A DNA stretch of 64,000 nt from Limnohabitans sp. 103DPR2 (GCF_001412575.1 NZ_CP011834.1:2884796-2948795), one strand, 5' to 3'. Shown: positions 10,059-19,406, counted from the stretch's first letter. Translations and numbers: made by a program. The notes: generated by a model from the letters alone, not told the origin.

Positions 10059-11456
10059 ATGAAATTTTTCAACACATTGATGACGACTGCCAAGCCGTTC
10101 AGCCTCGCGCTGTTGGCATCGGCCAAAGCCCACAGCGACACGCTGCGGGACTTTGTTGCGCGTCATCCCAAACACGTCACAGCCGTGCTTGCCGCAGTTC
10201 TGCTCGGCGGCGGCGGCGGCGCGTTTGCGGTGGCCAACTTGGGGCCAGATGCCGCCAATTTGCCCGTTCGCACCCTGGTTGAAACACTCAGCACACCCAA
10301 TTTAGATGCACAAGTTGAAGCGCTTGAGCAGCAAACCCTCAAGCTCTACCGCAACGACATCACCCGCGGTAGCGACACGGCCGAGAGTTTGTTGCGCCGC
10401 CTGGGATTGGTTGACGCAGCCGCCGCCGCCTACATCCGCAAAACGCCAGAAGTTCGTCAAGCCCTGCTCAACCGCTCTGGCCGCAATGTGTCTGTGGAGG
10501 CCAATGAGCAGCAGCAACTGTTGACGCTCACCACACGCTGGCTCAAAAACGACAACGACAGCCAATTCCAGCGCATGGTCATCACGCGTGATGCAGACAA
10601 CAAGTTCAGCGTTCGCACCGACACGGCACCTTTAACAGCCAGCGTTCGCATGTCTGGCGGCACAGTCAATTCTTCTTTGTACGAAGCCTCCGACGAAGCC
10701 CGTTTGCCCGAAACGGTCACACGCCAATTGGCCGATGTCTTCTCTGGTCAAATTGACTTCCACCGTGCATTGCGCAAAGGCGCTGTGTTCTCGGTGGTCT
10801 ACGAAACCTTGGAAGCTGAAGGCGAACCCCTGCGCGCCGGCCGTTTGCTCAGCGCCGAAATTACCAACGATCAAAAAACCTACAACGCTGTTTGGTTCCA
10901 AGAGCCTGGCCAAAAGGGTGCTTACTACACCCTCAAAGGCGACAGCCTTCGCCGAGCTTTCTTGGCATCACCTGTTCCCTACTCACGCCGCACCAGCGGA
11001 TTTGGCATGCGCGAGCATCCCATTCTCCATACCCAGCGCGCGCACTTAGGGGTTGACTACGCAGCGCCAACTGGCACACCCGTCATGTCCGTTGCCGACG
11101 GTGTGGTTGTTGAAAGTGGCTTCCAAGGCGCATTTGGCAACATGGTGGTGGTGCAACACAATGCTCGTCAAAGCACGGTTTACGCTCACCTCAGCCGCAT
11201 GAACGTCAAGCGCGGTCAAACCATCAAACAAGGCGATATTGTGGGCGCAGTGGGTACCACGGGTCTGTCCACAGGTCCTCACCTGCACTTTGAATTCCGC
11301 ATCAATGGTCGTCACGTCGATCCACTGACCTTGGCACAACAAGGTTCATCCGAACCTATCTCGGCTGCTCAGCGTAACCAGTTCAACCAACGTGCCGAAT
11401 TTGCGCGCGCACAGTTGATGGCTGCGGCGCAAATGCGCCAAAACAACGTTCAATAA
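10059..11456 (+). CDS. M23 family metallopeptidase (peptidoglycan endopeptidase)
   Basis: This is a predicted periplasmic, membrane-anchored murein hydrolase or activator of 465 residues. A hydrophobic segment (AVLAAVLLGGGGGAFAV) around residues 45-60 serves as signal anchor. A long middle region precedes the C-terminal LytM/M23 domain, whose zinc ligands are visible: the first His around TSGFGMREHP, the H-x3-D motif in HLGVDYAAP, and the HLHF motif in TGPHLHFEF. The active-site set looks complete, so it is probably a true hydrolase (MepM-like). anmK follows closely, putting wall cleavage beside wall recycling. Confidence 0.9.
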   Translation: MKFFNTLMTTAKPFSLALLASAKAHSDTLRDFVARHPKHVTAVLAAVLLGGGGGAFAVANLGPDAANLPVRTLVETLSTPNLDAQVEALEQQTLKLYRNDITRGSDTAESLLRRLGLVDAAAAAYIRKTPEVRQALLNRSGRNVSVEANEQQQLLTLTTRWLKNDNDSQFQRMVITRDADNKFSVRTDTAPLTASVRMSGGTVNSSLYEASDEARLPETVTRQLADVFSGQIDFHRALRKGAVFSVVYETLEAEGEPLRAGRLLSAEITNDQKTYNAVWFQEPGQKGAYYTLKGDSLRRAFLASPVPYSRRTSGFGMREHPILHTQRAHLGVDYAAPTGTPVMSVADGVVVESGFQGAFGNMVVVQHNARQSTVYAHLSRMNVKRGQTIKQGDIVGAVGTTGLSTGPHLHFEFRINGRHVDPLTLAQQGSSEPISAAQRNQFNQRAEFARAQLMAAAQMRQNNVQ

Positions 11457-11480
11457 TTCTCAGCGTTGGCAGGGGCCGGG

Positions 11481-12749
11481 TTGACTTCCTCCCCCTCTTC
11501 TCCCCTTTCCCCATCGCCCACAACGGTGACTCAACCCAGCTTTCAATACTTCATTGGCCTCATGTCGGGCACGTCGCTCGATGGCGTGGACGGTGTGCTC
11601 TTGCAATGGCAAAGCAAACCGGAACAAGAAAGTGGCAAAAGTGGAAATGGCAGCGTGGGTCAAGATCAGTCTCCTGCGTTGTTGTTCAACACGCCCAGCC
11701 TCAAAGTTTTGCAGCATGTCTTTCAGCCATTTGATGCTGAATTTCGGGCAGAGTTGCTGAGTCTGAATACACCGGGCAACAACGAGTTGCATCGCGCCGC
11801 ATTGGCTGGCAATCGCTTGGCAAGAAACTATGCGCAGGTGGTGCATGCGCTGCTCAATGCAAGTGGTTTGCAAGCACATGACATTGCAGCCATTGGCGCC
11901 CATGGCCAAACGGTGCGACATCGTCCACTTGAATTTGATGCCGACCGCAGCACCGGTCAGGGCGCAGTCGGCTACACCTTGCAACTCAACAACCCCGCTT
12001 TGCTGGCCGAACTGACGGGCATTGATGTGGTGGCCGAATTTCGGACACGCGATTTGGCAGCCGGCGGTCAAGGTGCGCCTTTGGTGCCAGCCTTTCATGC
12101 AGAGGTTTTTGGCAACCCCAAGCACAGCGTGGCTGTGGTCAACATTGGCGGCATCTCCAACATCAGCATCTTGCGCAACACCGCACAGCACAGCATCACC
12201 GGCTTTGACTGCGGCCCTGGCAACGCCTTGATGGACCACTGGGTGCATGTGCACCAAGGCACTGACTACGATGCCAACGGCGCTTGGGCAGCGCAAGGTC
12301 AAGTCATTCCTTCATTGCTGCAAAGCTTGTTGACTGAAGCGTTTTTGCATCAGGCCCCCCCAAAAAGCACAGGCCGCGATTTGTTCAACCCCACTTGGTT
12401 GCAGCAACATTTGCGTGCAGATTTCAAAGCCGTTGATGTGCAAGCCACGCTGTGCGAGTTCACGGCCTTGGCCATTGCGCAAGACCTCAAGCGCCATGCG
12501 CCTGAAGCCCAGCAGTTGTGGGTGTGTGGCGGTGGCGCACTCAATGCGCACCTGATGTCGCGTTTGCAATTTCATGCACCCGGTGTGCAGGTGGCTTCTA
12601 CGGAACTGCATGGCTTACCGCCCTTGCAAGTGGAAGCGGCCGCCTTTGCTTGGCTGGCTGCCAAAGCGATAAAACGAGAAACGGGAAGTCTAGAAAGCGT
12701 CACGGGCGCTCGAGGCGCCCGTGTCTTGGGGGCCATCTATCCCAGATGA
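11481..12749 (+). CDS. anmK: Anhydro-N-acetylmuramic acid kinase
   Basis: AnmK phosphorylates and opens 1,6-anhydro-MurNAc from peptidoglycan turnover, yielding MurNAc-6-phosphate. The signature GLMSGTSLDGVDG is near the N-terminus, followed by HGQTVRH, NIGGISNIS, GFDCGPGNALMD and CGGGALN, the ASKHA kinase fold. The start is uncertain: a TTG at 11466, a TTG at 11481 (preceded by AGGGG) and a GTG at 11526 are all in frame, and family members usually begin only a few residues before the signature. An asparagine/lysine-rich insertion (residues ~45-60) is unusual but harmless in appearance. Confidence 0.93.
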   Translation: MTSSPSSPLSPSPTTVTQPSFQYFIGLMSGTSLDGVDGVLLQWQSKPEQESGKSGNGSVGQDQSPALLFNTPSLKVLQHVFQPFDAEFRAELLSLNTPGNNELHRAALAGNRLARNYAQVVHALLNASGLQAHDIAAIGAHGQTVRHRPLEFDADRSTGQGAVGYTLQLNNPALLAELTGIDVVAEFRTRDLAAGGQGAPLVPAFHAEVFGNPKHSVAVVNIGGISNISILRNTAQHSITGFDCGPGNALMDHWVHVHQGTDYDANGAWAAQGQVIPSLLQSLLTEAFLHQAPPKSTGRDLFNPTWLQQHLRADFKAVDVQATLCEFTALAIAQDLKRHAPEAQQLWVCGGGALNAHLMSRLQFHAPGVQVASTELHGLPPLQVEAAAFAWLAAKAIKRETGSLESVTGARGARVLGAIYPR

Positions 12750-12779
12750 CCCTTCGGTGTATTTGGCTTTGTCGCTGAA

Positions 12780-13145
12780 TTAAACCGAGAATGAAGAACC
12801 GCAACCACACGTGGTGGTGGCATTGGGGTTCTTGATCACAAACTGCGCGCCTTGCAGGTCTTCTTTGTAATCAATTTCTGCGCCCAACAAATACTGGTAG
12901 CTCATGGCATCGATCAGCAAAGACACGCCATGTTTGGTCATGGTGGTGTCATCTTCATTGACGATTTCGTCAAACGTAAAACCATACTGGAAGCCTGAGC
13001 AACCGCCACCCTGCACAAACACGCGCAGTTTCAAATCGGGGTTGCCTTCTTCGGCAATGAGGTCGGCCACTTTGGCGGCTGCACTGTCTGTGAAGACAAT
13101 GGCTTCGGGCATTTCTGTGGGGATTGTTTCGGCTAAGGCGCTCAT
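12780..13145 (-). CDS. erpA: Iron-sulfur cluster insertion protein ErpA
   Basis: ErpA is an A-type carrier that delivers Fe-S clusters to apo-enzymes, including those of isoprenoid synthesis. The 121-residue protein has the three cluster cysteines in GGGCSGFQY and the C-terminal CGCGSSF. I chose the ATG at 13145 because GGAGA lies about 10 bases upstream; a longer in-frame start at 13193 adds residues absent from the family. It converges on anmK. Confidence 0.95.
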   Translation of the reverse strand: MSALAETIPTEMPEAIVFTDSAAAKVADLIAEEGNPDLKLRVFVQGGGCSGFQYGFTFDEIVNEDDTTMTKHGVSLLIDAMSYQYLLGAEIDYKEDLQGAQFVIKNPNATTTCGCGSSFSV

Positions 13146-13241
13146 GTTTTTTCTCCGGCTACTTGGTGAGTAGTATAGTGGATTGGTCAACAATTAACTT
13201 CTAATAACTGCCTTGTTAGGAGGGGTTTCCGCCGGTCCGTT

Positions 13242-13330
13242 CTGGAAGAGGCGGCGCTGGTATTCGGACTTGCTCATCTTCGCTTTACTCAGAACTTCGC
13301 TTGTCCGAACACCAGCACCACCTCTTCCAG
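13242..13330. repeat. Long hairpin 1 of a paired-hairpin element
   Basis: The arms at 13242-13271 and 13305-13330 pair with a few mismatches (CTGGAAGAGG with CCTCTTCCAG, GCTGGT with ACCAGC, TTCGGAC with GTCCGAA). The 33-base loop contains a 30-base segment (13273-13302) that is the inverse of the loop of the next hairpin. It lies in the 400-base gap between erpA and rpsI, which carries no open frame I can support. Confidence 0.75.
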
Positions 13331-13371
13331 TACTGCTTACTTGGTGTTAACTTCCCCGCATGCCGCTACCC

Positions 13372-13467
13372 TTTTTTCTGGGTGGTGGTGGGGTATGGGT
13401 TGTAAGCGAAGTTCTGAGTCAAGCGAAGATGAGCGTCAACCCGTACCCCACCGCCGCCCAGAAAAAA
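13372..13467. repeat. Long hairpin 2 of a paired-hairpin element
   Basis: The arms at 13372-13402 and 13437-13467 form a 31-base stem with a few wobbles, including TTTTTTCTGGG against CCCAGAAAAAA. The loop holds a 30-base segment (13404-13433) that is the reverse complement of the loop of hairpin 1 with one mismatch. The loops can therefore pair with each other, and the two hairpins look like halves of one element. Confidence 0.75.
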
Positions 13468-13491
13468 AGCACTTACGAAAAAACCTGACGA

Positions 13492-13523
13492 AAAAAAAAC
13501 CGCTCTGCAAGCAGAACGGTTTT
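13492..13523 (-). terminator. Rho-independent terminator of rplM-rpsI
   Basis: Reading the minus strand after the rpsI stop, AACCGTTCTGC pairs with GCAGAGCGGTT (one G-U) around a short TT loop and is followed by a run of nine T. This is a strong terminator for the ribosomal protein operon. Confidence 0.85.
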
Positions 13524-13545
13524 CTTGAAACAGGCTGTAAACGAA

Positions 13546-13938
13546 TTAACGCTTAGAGAACTGCTTACGGCGACGAGCAGAGTGCAAGCCGACCTTTTTA
13601 CGTTCAACTTCGCGGGCGTCACGTGTGACAAAACCAGCTTGGCTGAGTACGGGCTTCAAAGAAGCGTCATAGTCAATCAGGGCACGTGTGATGCCGTGAC
13701 GGGCTGCACCAGCTTGACCGGATTCGCCGCCACCGTGAACGTTGATTTGAATGTCGAAAGATTCGGCATTGTTGGTCAACATCAAAGGTTGCTTAGCGAT
13801 CATGATCGAAGTCTCGCGGCCGAAGTAGGCTTGGATGTCCTTGCCATTGACCGTGATCTTGCCAGAGCCTTTTTTCAGAAACACGCGGGCGACGCTAGAT
13901 TTGCGACGGCCGGTGCCATTGTTCCATTCACCAATCAT
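13546..13938 (-). CDS. rpsI: 30S ribosomal protein S9
   Basis: S9 is a small-subunit protein whose C-terminal tail reaches the P site. The 130-residue product starts [15 protein letters not shown] and ends with the conserved basic tail RRRKQFSKR. The ATG at 13938 is preferred over a TTG six bases upstream and has a GGAG site. It follows rplM in the conserved rplM-rpsI operon. Confidence 0.97.
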   Translation of the reverse strand: MIGEWNNGTGRRKSSVARVFLKKGSGKITVNGKDIQAYFGRETSIMIAKQPLMLTNNAESFDIQINVHGGGESGQAGAARHGITRALIDYDASLKPVLSQAGFVTRDAREVERKKVGLHSARRRKQFSKR

Positions 13939-13950
13939 TCTCAAGGCTCC

Positions 13951-14382
13951 TTAAATGTCCAGCACTTTAGGCTGTTGGGCGGTGTGGGGGTGCTCAGCGC
14001 CACCGTACACCTTGAGTTTTTTGATCATGGCGTAGCCCAGAGGACCTTTGGGCAACATGCCCTTAACGGCCTTCTCGAGCGCGCGTCCAGGGTGCTTGGA
14101 CTGCATGTCGCGGAAGTTAGTGGCTGTGATGCCGCCTGGATAACCAGAATGGCGGTAGTACACCTTGTCCAAAGACTTGGTGCCAGTCACTTTAAGTTGT
14201 GCTGCGTTAACGACGACGATGAAGTCGCCAGTATCGACGTGAGGCGTGTAAATGGCCTTGTGTTTGCCGCGCAAACGGAGAGCAACTTCGCTGGCTACTC
14301 GTCCGAGGACCTTGTCGGTCGCGTCAATCACAAACCACTCGTGCGTCACGTCAGCGGGTTTTGCGCTGAACGTTTTGGTCAT
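13951..14382 (-). CDS. rplM: 50S ribosomal protein L13
   Basis: L13 is an early-assembly protein of the large subunit. The 143-residue product has the typical [18 protein letters not shown] start, [16 protein letters not shown] and the [10 protein letters not shown] segment. The ATG at 14382 gives the family start; an in-frame extension to 14424 is rejected. It is first in the operon with rpsI, with 12 bases between the genes. Confidence 0.97.
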   Translation of the reverse strand: MTKTFSAKPADVTHEWFVIDATDKVLGRVASEVALRLRGKHKAIYTPHVDTGDFIVVVNAAQLKVTGTKSLDKVYYRHSGYPGGITATNFRDMQSKHPGRALEKAVKGMLPKGPLGYAMIKKLKVYGGAEHPHTAQQPKVLDI

Positions 14383-14538
14383 GAGTTTTCTCTTTAAAAG
14401 AAGGTTTGTTGGATCCTTTTCCACGGTCGGTGTTCCTCTTCTGGGAACCTCTTAGGTGGGGTTGGCCTTTACGTCTTTACCTGAGGTAAAAATCAAGGCC
14501 CTTCGCCGCGGGATCACTAATTCGCTGCGAAGCCCTCG

Positions 14539-14568
14539 ATTCTAAACGACAAAATTGTTGTTTTGCAA
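14539..14568 (-). promoter_or_regulatory. Sigma-70 type promoter of rplM-rpsI
   Basis: On the minus strand, TTGCAA (14563-14568) and TAGAAT (14539-14544) are separated by 18 bases. The roughly 150-base leader to rplM leaves room for autogenous control, but I see no specific L13 site. Confidence 0.55.
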
Positions 14569-14612
14569 GGGTTTTTTGGCATTTGAGGGGGTGTAAGCGT
14601 TACCATCAGGGC

Positions 14613-15521
14613 ATGTTCAGTTACAGACACGCCTTTCACGCCGGTAACCATGCCGATGTCATCAAGCACCTTACCGTGATTGCCACTTTGCAGCACCTGC
14701 AACAAAAAGAAGGCGGCATCACCATTGTGGACACCCATGCGGGTGCTGGCCTGTACCGGCTTGACGGTGATTATTCCGAAACCGGCGGAGAAGCAAAGGA
14801 CGGCATCTTCAAACTGCTCAGCCAGCTTGACGCTGCCAGCGCCAAGAAAGATGCCAAGCCCATTCCCGAAGCGCTCCAAGCCTATCTGGACATGATTGCC
14901 AGCTTCAACCCCAATGGCCAAGCCAAGTTCTACCCCGGCTCGCCCTTCATTCTTCACGCCATGCTGCGCAAAGATGCGCGCGACAAGTTGCGTCTGTTTG
15001 AATTGCACCCCACCGACAGCAAAGCTTTGGCTTCTAACGTGGCCCAACTGGACGCCGGCCGCAGCATCATGATTGCCCGCGAAGACGGATTTGAATCGCT
15101 CAAAAAATTGTTACCACCGCCGCCGTCGGCCACCGGCTCCAAACGCGCCATGGTGCTGATGGACCCCAGCTACGAAATCAAAAGCGATTACGGCAAAGTG
15201 GCCGCCAACATACAAGATTGCCTCAAGCGCTTTGCGACAGGTACTTATTTGGTTTGGTACCCCATCATTGCGCGGCCTGAGGCGCACGATTTGCCCAAGC
15301 GTTTGCGCACTTTGAGCAACCAGTCACAAAAACCATGGCTCAACCTCACCTTGTCGATTGGCCGCAACACCGACGGCAGCTCGGCAGGTTTGTCGGCCAG
15401 TGGCATGTTTGTGGTCAATGCGCCTTTTACGCTCAAAGACAAACTGCGCGAGGCCATGGAAGTGGTGGGGCCAGCGTTGGCGCGAGGTACAGGACATAGC
15501 TGGGCGGTTGAGCATAGCTAA
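14613..15521 (+). CDS. rlmJ: 23S rRNA (adenine(2030)-N6)-methyltransferase RlmJ
   Basis: RlmJ methylates A2030 of 23S rRNA. The 302-residue protein begins with the family signature FSYRHAFHAGNHADVIKH, has a SAM-binding region around DTHAGAGLYRL, and carries the catalytic motif as MDPSYE, a variant of the usual DPPY. The ATG at 14613 places the signature at the N-terminus; the frame is open 30 bases further 5'. It diverges from rplM. Confidence 0.93.
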   Translation: MFSYRHAFHAGNHADVIKHLTVIATLQHLQQKEGGITIVDTHAGAGLYRLDGDYSETGGEAKDGIFKLLSQLDAASAKKDAKPIPEALQAYLDMIASFNPNGQAKFYPGSPFILHAMLRKDARDKLRLFELHPTDSKALASNVAQLDAGRSIMIAREDGFESLKKLLPPPPSATGSKRAMVLMDPSYEIKSDYGKVAANIQDCLKRFATGTYLVWYPIIARPEAHDLPKRLRTLSNQSQKPWLNLTLSIGRNTDGSSAGLSASGMFVVNAPFTLKDKLREAMEVVGPALARGTGHSWAVEHS

Positions 15522-15537
15522 TGACCTTGTTTTGTCG

Positions 15538-15942
15538 TTAGTTGCTTACCCAGTTTTCAACCAACAGACCAGGTACGCGAACAAATTCATTCAAATTGTT
15601 CGTTACCAAAACCAGACCCTCACTTCTGGCATGGGCAGCAATGTGCAGGTCATTCACGCCAATGGTTTGGCCTGCTTTTTCTAAGACAGCTCGAATGTCA
15701 CCATAGTGCATGGAGGCCTTGGCGGTATAGGGCAGTATGTCAATTAGAGTGGTGAACTCTTCAATTGCATTGAGATTCTCCTGGACGCGCACACTTTTTT
15801 CGGCCCCATGCTGAAGCTCAGAAAAAGTAATGGCTGATATCGCCATGCGATTGGCATTTTGATTAAACATCCCCATGACTTCGATGGGTCGCTTCTTCAA
15901 CACATAGATGACGATGTTGGTATCCAAAAGATACTTGAACAT
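15538..15942 (-). CDS. vapC: VapC-type PIN-domain ribonuclease toxin
   Basis: This 134-residue PIN-domain protein is the probable toxin of a type II pair, cleaving RNA with Mg. The conserved acidic residues are visible: the Asp in LLDTNIVIY near the N-terminus, Glu in TFSELQHG, Asp in GVNDLHIAAHA, and the C-terminal VTNN stretch. It starts at 15942, where the antitoxin stop and the toxin ATG overlap as TGATG. Confidence 0.9.
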   Translation of the reverse strand: MFKYLLDTNIVIYVLKKRPIEVMGMFNQNANRMAISAITFSELQHGAEKSVRVQENLNAIEEFTTLIDILPYTAKASMHYGDIRAVLEKAGQTIGVNDLHIAAHARSEGLVLVTNNLNEFVRVPGLLVENWVSN

Positions 15943-16175
15943 CAAAGCGCTTCTCGATCTGATTGATTTTGCGACCCACGGTCGCTCATAAAGTCATCAC
16001 TGACACGAGGCCCATTCAGAAAAAATTCATCCCACCGGTGTCCTAGCGGTGAAATGATTCTGTCCTTTCCTCGGGCACGAACTTCGACCTTTTTAACGGA
16101 CTCAGGTAAGCGCAATTCGGCTGGCAATCTGACTGCCTGTGTGCGGTTATTTGTGAAGACAGTTGAGATGGCCAT
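15942..16175 (-). CDS. vapB: VapB-type AbrB-fold antitoxin
   Basis: This antitoxin of about 77 residues has a swapped-hairpin AbrB/MazE-like N-terminus (TVFTNNRTQAVRLPAE) and an acidic, disordered-looking C-terminus that would clamp VapC. The ATG at 16175 has a TTGGAG site upstream. A direct repeat GTATAT (16191-16196 and 16204-16209) sits just upstream and may be part of the autoregulatory operator. The gene overlaps vapC by one base. Confidence 0.85.
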   Translation of the reverse strand: MAISTVFTNNRTQAVRLPAELRLPESVKKVEVRARGKDRIISPLGHRWDEFFLNGPRVSDDFMSDRGSQNQSDREAL

Positions 16176-16288
16176 TTGATTGACTCCAATGTATATAGCC
16201 ACAGTATATGGCGCGCTCGAAAATTCTCCAACATGAATGTCTTCAGCTTTATTCAAAAATTCATCTTCTTTATGGAAATCGAAACGAT

Positions 16289-17014
16289 TCAGTCCCAGAG
16301 ATTTTGGTAATACCGACCAAAGAGTCGAAAGCCGTTTTGAATTATGTCTTCGAGAACCTACATTCCCTCGTAGTCGCACTCATAGGTGTTGTTAGGTCCG
16401 TCTACCCACTGAAAATGCTTGGCATCTTTTTTAGGTACCTCGTTGCCAGCTTGATCAATGGGTACAAAAATCATATCAATTTCTCCAGATTTGAATGAAT
16501 CTTCCCAAGATGTATCAAGCTTGCTTTCGAATGCAAATATCATTTCTGACAGCGCCCAGTCCCAGCGCTTAAAGTGATTGGCATCCGTGCCGTGTTCTTT
16601 TTCCTTGGGTGGCGCACTACTGCTCTTCAATTCATCTGGCACATCTGCATCTTCAACAAGAGGTGCGCCATGGCTCGTTAACTTGAGCTGACGAAGCATT
16701 GGCAAAACAATTTGCCCAAGTGTTTGGTCCATGCTCCAGGTATCCCAACGGTCAATTTTGACAAAGTCAATTTTGGGATGAATCCAATCCAAAATTTTTT
16801 GAATGAATTTACTAATTGGCACCAGACGATCAGTCCAGCTCTCCACCCAATCGGGACGATCTGTCCAAGTGCCATCCATTTCTGAGCAGCTAAGGGCTCT
16901 AATTAAGCTTTTGTCGCGATGGCATTTGGACCAATCTGTCCAGAAAAACAAATAGTCGACCATGGTGTAAGGGGACAACCAATGATGCCTGTAATTGTTG
17001 AAATAAACTTTCAT
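16289..17014 (-). pseudogene. Phage-type protein gene interrupted by an in-frame TAG
   Basis: The frame from 17014 runs 218 codons and stops at a TAG (16358-16360) right after CDYEGM. Beyond it the same frame continues for about 22 codons, including GFRLFGRYYQNLWD, to a TGA at 16289-16291. From memory, this family (RHHWLSPYTM start, KIDRWDTWSMDQTL and LPMLRQLK in the middle, EMIFAFESK later) occurs mainly in tailed phages and ends in a similar tail segment, so the TAG looks like a nonsense mutation or sequencing error rather than the true end. No function is established. It lies beside the vapBC pair, consistent with transferred DNA. Confidence 0.6.
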
Positions 17015-17128
17015 TGTTGCCCGTCTCTTGCCATTGAACTCAATAATTAATGAATACTTAATAACTCTTTTAATGTAACGCCAAAGCTATCTATATGCTC
17101 AGCTTCACTCAGTTTTAAAAATGCACTT

Positions 17129-17156
17129 AATTAACCGACCGATCGGTCGGTTAATT
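17129..17156. promoter_or_regulatory. Perfect 28-bp palindrome, probable PaaR (TetR-family) operator
   Basis: A perfect palindrome centred on CCGACCGATCGGTCGG with AATTAA/TTAATT wings lies 45 bases before paaA. A TATACT box (17159-17164) follows directly, so the palindrome would cover the -35 region. ACCGACCG/CGGTCGGT half-sites are those reported for betaproteobacterial PaaR, which is released by phenylacetyl-CoA. The regulator gene itself is not in this window. Confidence 0.8.
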
Positions 17157-17200
17157 GATATACTTCGCTTCAAACACGCTAACCCAGCGAGGAGAAGCCC

Positions 17201-18253
17201 ATGTACACGCAATCCTTCAACGTGCCCGACGCACCGGACACCAACAGCACCTCAGCCACTGCCGCACTCAAGTCAGTGCCCAAAGCATTGACAGAAGCAG
17301 AAGTGGCATTGCAAGCGCAGTTCGATGCGCGCATCGATGCCGACGGCAAAGTCGAGCCGCGCGATTGGATGCCTGATGCGTATCGCAAAACTTTGGTGCG
17401 ACAAATTAGCCAGCACGCACACAGCGAAATTGTGGGCATGTTGCCCGAAGGCAATTGGATCAGCCGTGCACCTAGCTTGAAGCGCAAAGCTATTTTGATT
17501 GCCAAGGTGCAAGACGAAGGCGGTCATGGTTTGTATTTGTACGGCGCGGCCGAAACACTGGGCACCAGCCGCGATCAAATGCTCGACGCATTGCACACCG
17601 GCAAAGCCAAGTACAGCTCCATCTTCAACTACCCCACGCTCAATTGGGCCGACGTGGGCGTGATTGGTTGGTTGGTCGATGGCGCGGCCATCATGAATCA
17701 AATTCCTTTGTGCCGTTGCTCATACGGTCCTTATGCACGCGCCATGATTCGCGTGTGCAAGGAAGAAAGTTTTCACCAGCGTCAAGGCTACGAAGCCTTG
17801 TTGGTGATGATGCAAGGCACGGCCGAACAAAAGGCCATGGTGCAAGACGCAGTCAATCGTTGGTGGTGGAAATGCTTGGCGATGTTTGGACCGCCCGATG
17901 CCGACAGCCCCAACAGCGTGCAAGGCATGCGATGGGGCATCAAGCGCATCAGCAACGATGATCTGCGTCAAAAGTTTGTCGATGCCACAGTGCCACAAGC
18001 CAAAGTGTTGGGCGTGACTTTGCCCGATCCCGATTTGAAGTGGAACGAAGAGCGTCAACACTACGACTACGGTCAGATTGATTGGGATGAATTCTGGGCC
18101 ACCGTCAATGGCAATGGCCCTTGCAACAAAGAACGTTTGGGTACGCGCGTGAAGGCCTGGAACGATGGCCAATGGGTGCGCGATGCCGCTGTGGCACACG
18201 CCAACAAACAAGCGCACAGACAAGCACAAAAGAATTTGAAGGAGGCTGCATGA
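17201..18253 (+). CDS. paaA: 1,2-phenylacetyl-CoA epoxidase subunit PaaA
   Basis: PaaA is the catalytic di-iron subunit of the PaaABC(D)E oxygenase, which epoxidises phenylacetyl-CoA. The 350-residue protein has ferritin-like helices with metal-ligand motifs in [16 protein letters not shown] and [21 protein letters not shown] site precedes the ATG. paaB overlaps its stop as ATGA, starting a tightly packed operon. Confidence 0.96.
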   Translation: MYTQSFNVPDAPDTNSTSATAALKSVPKALTEAEVALQAQFDARIDADGKVEPRDWMPDAYRKTLVRQISQHAHSEIVGMLPEGNWISRAPSLKRKAILIAKVQDEGGHGLYLYGAAETLGTSRDQMLDALHTGKAKYSSIFNYPTLNWADVGVIGWLVDGAAIMNQIPLCRCSYGPYARAMIRVCKEESFHQRQGYEALLVMMQGTAEQKAMVQDAVNRWWWKCLAMFGPPDADSPNSVQGMRWGIKRISNDDLRQKFVDATVPQAKVLGVTLPDPDLKWNEERQHYDYGQIDWDEFWATVNGNGPCNKERLGTRVKAWNDGQWVRDAAVAHANKQAHRQAQKNLKEAA

Positions 18254-18579
18254 GCGCCGATCAAAAAACGACCGAGAACAACGCAAGTACAGCGGCCCTC
18301 AAAGAGTGGCCCCTGTGGGAAGTGTTCGTTCGCAGCAAGCAAGGCTTGGAGCACAAGCACTGCGGCAGTTTGCATGCGTCCGATTCACAACACGCTTTGC
18401 AAATGGCGCGCGATGTTTACACGCGCCGTCAAGAAGGTGTGAGCATTTGGGTGGTGCAGTCTTCGTCGATTGCGGCCAGCGAACCCAATGACAAATCGGA
18501 ATTCTTCGAGCCCGCCAGCGACAAGGTGTACCGTCACCCCACCTTCTACGAAATTCCATCTGAAGTGGGGCACATGTAA
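18250..18579 (+). CDS. paaB: 1,2-phenylacetyl-CoA epoxidase subunit PaaB
   Basis: PaaB is the small structural subunit that bridges PaaAC dimers. The protein is about 109 residues with the family core [18 protein letters not shown] and [19 protein letters not shown]. The ATG at 18250 overlaps the paaA stop, and the paaB stop overlaps the paaC start (TAATG), so translational coupling is likely across paaABC. Confidence 0.95.
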   Translation: MSADQKTTENNASTAALKEWPLWEVFVRSKQGLEHKHCGSLHASDSQHALQMARDVYTRRQEGVSIWVVQSSSIAASEPNDKSEFFEPASDKVYRHPTFYEIPSEVGHM

Positions 18580-19385
18580 TGTCTGCGGCGCAAGCAACTT
18601 TGAACGCCACCTTGCCCATCGACTATTGGCTGCACTTGGCCGATAACGCTTTGGTGTTGGGTCAACGCAATGCGGAGTGGTGTGGCCACGGTCCTATTTT
18701 GGAAGAAGACATTGCTTTGTCGAACAACAGCTTGGACTTGGTGGGCCAAGCGCGTTTGTTGTACCAAGAAGCCGCAGCGCAAATGGGCAATGGCGCAACA
18801 GAAGACACACTGGCCTACTTTCGGGATGTGCCAGATTTCAAAAACTACACCTTGCTAGAGTTGCCGCATCATGCGCCACTGGCGGGTACTTCTGCCAGCG
18901 AGCGTGACTTCGCCACCACCTTGGTTCGCAACTTTTTATACAGCGCACTGATGGTATTGGTGTGGGACAAATTGCAACACGCACCCAACGAACAATTGGC
19001 CGCCATTGCAGCCAAGTCGCTCAAAGAAGTGCGCTACCACTTGCGTCATTCGCGCGATTGGCTGCTGCGCATGGGCGATGGCACCGCTGAATCGCATGGT
19101 CGTGCTCAAGCTTCTGTCAATCACTTGATGCCCTACACGCAAGAGTTCTGGACAAGCAGCGACTACGAAACAGAGGCTGCCAAAGTCACAGGCTTGGACA
19201 TGGCCAGTTTGCAAAACGATTGGAACCAAATTGTGGACCAAGCTTTAGCTGAGGCCACACTCAAGCGCCCTGCTTCTGGCGGCTTTGTGCCCACTGGCAA
19301 ACACAGCGTTCACTCAGAGCATTTGGGCTTCATGTTGGCCGAGATGCAAAGCTTGGCGCGTGCGCATCCCAACGCCACTTGGTAA
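18579..19385 (+). CDS. paaC: 1,2-phenylacetyl-CoA epoxidase subunit PaaC
   Basis: PaaC is the non-catalytic structural partner of PaaA in the epoxidase. The 268-residue protein has the ferritin-like pattern (LADNALVLGQRNAEW near the start, SLKEVRYHLRHSRDWLLRMGDG later). It is third in the operon and coupled to paaB. Confidence 0.95.
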   Translation: MSAAQATLNATLPIDYWLHLADNALVLGQRNAEWCGHGPILEEDIALSNNSLDLVGQARLLYQEAAAQMGNGATEDTLAYFRDVPDFKNYTLLELPHHAPLAGTSASERDFATTLVRNFLYSALMVLVWDKLQHAPNEQLAAIAAKSLKEVRYHLRHSRDWLLRMGDGTAESHGRAQASVNHLMPYTQEFWTSSDYETEAAKVTGLDMASLQNDWNQIVDQALAEATLKRPASGGFVPTGKHSVHSEHLGFMLAEMQSLARAHPNATW

Positions 19386-19406
19386 TTCAAGCGTCACAAG
19401 TTCATC

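Noticed and set aside
11460..12302. A 280-codon minus-strand frame over anmK
   Set aside because: anmK is certain from its motifs; the antisense product is His/Cys-rich and unlike any family.
13525..14397. A 290-codon plus-strand frame over rpsI and rplM
   Set aside because: Spans two certain ribosomal protein genes in antisense.
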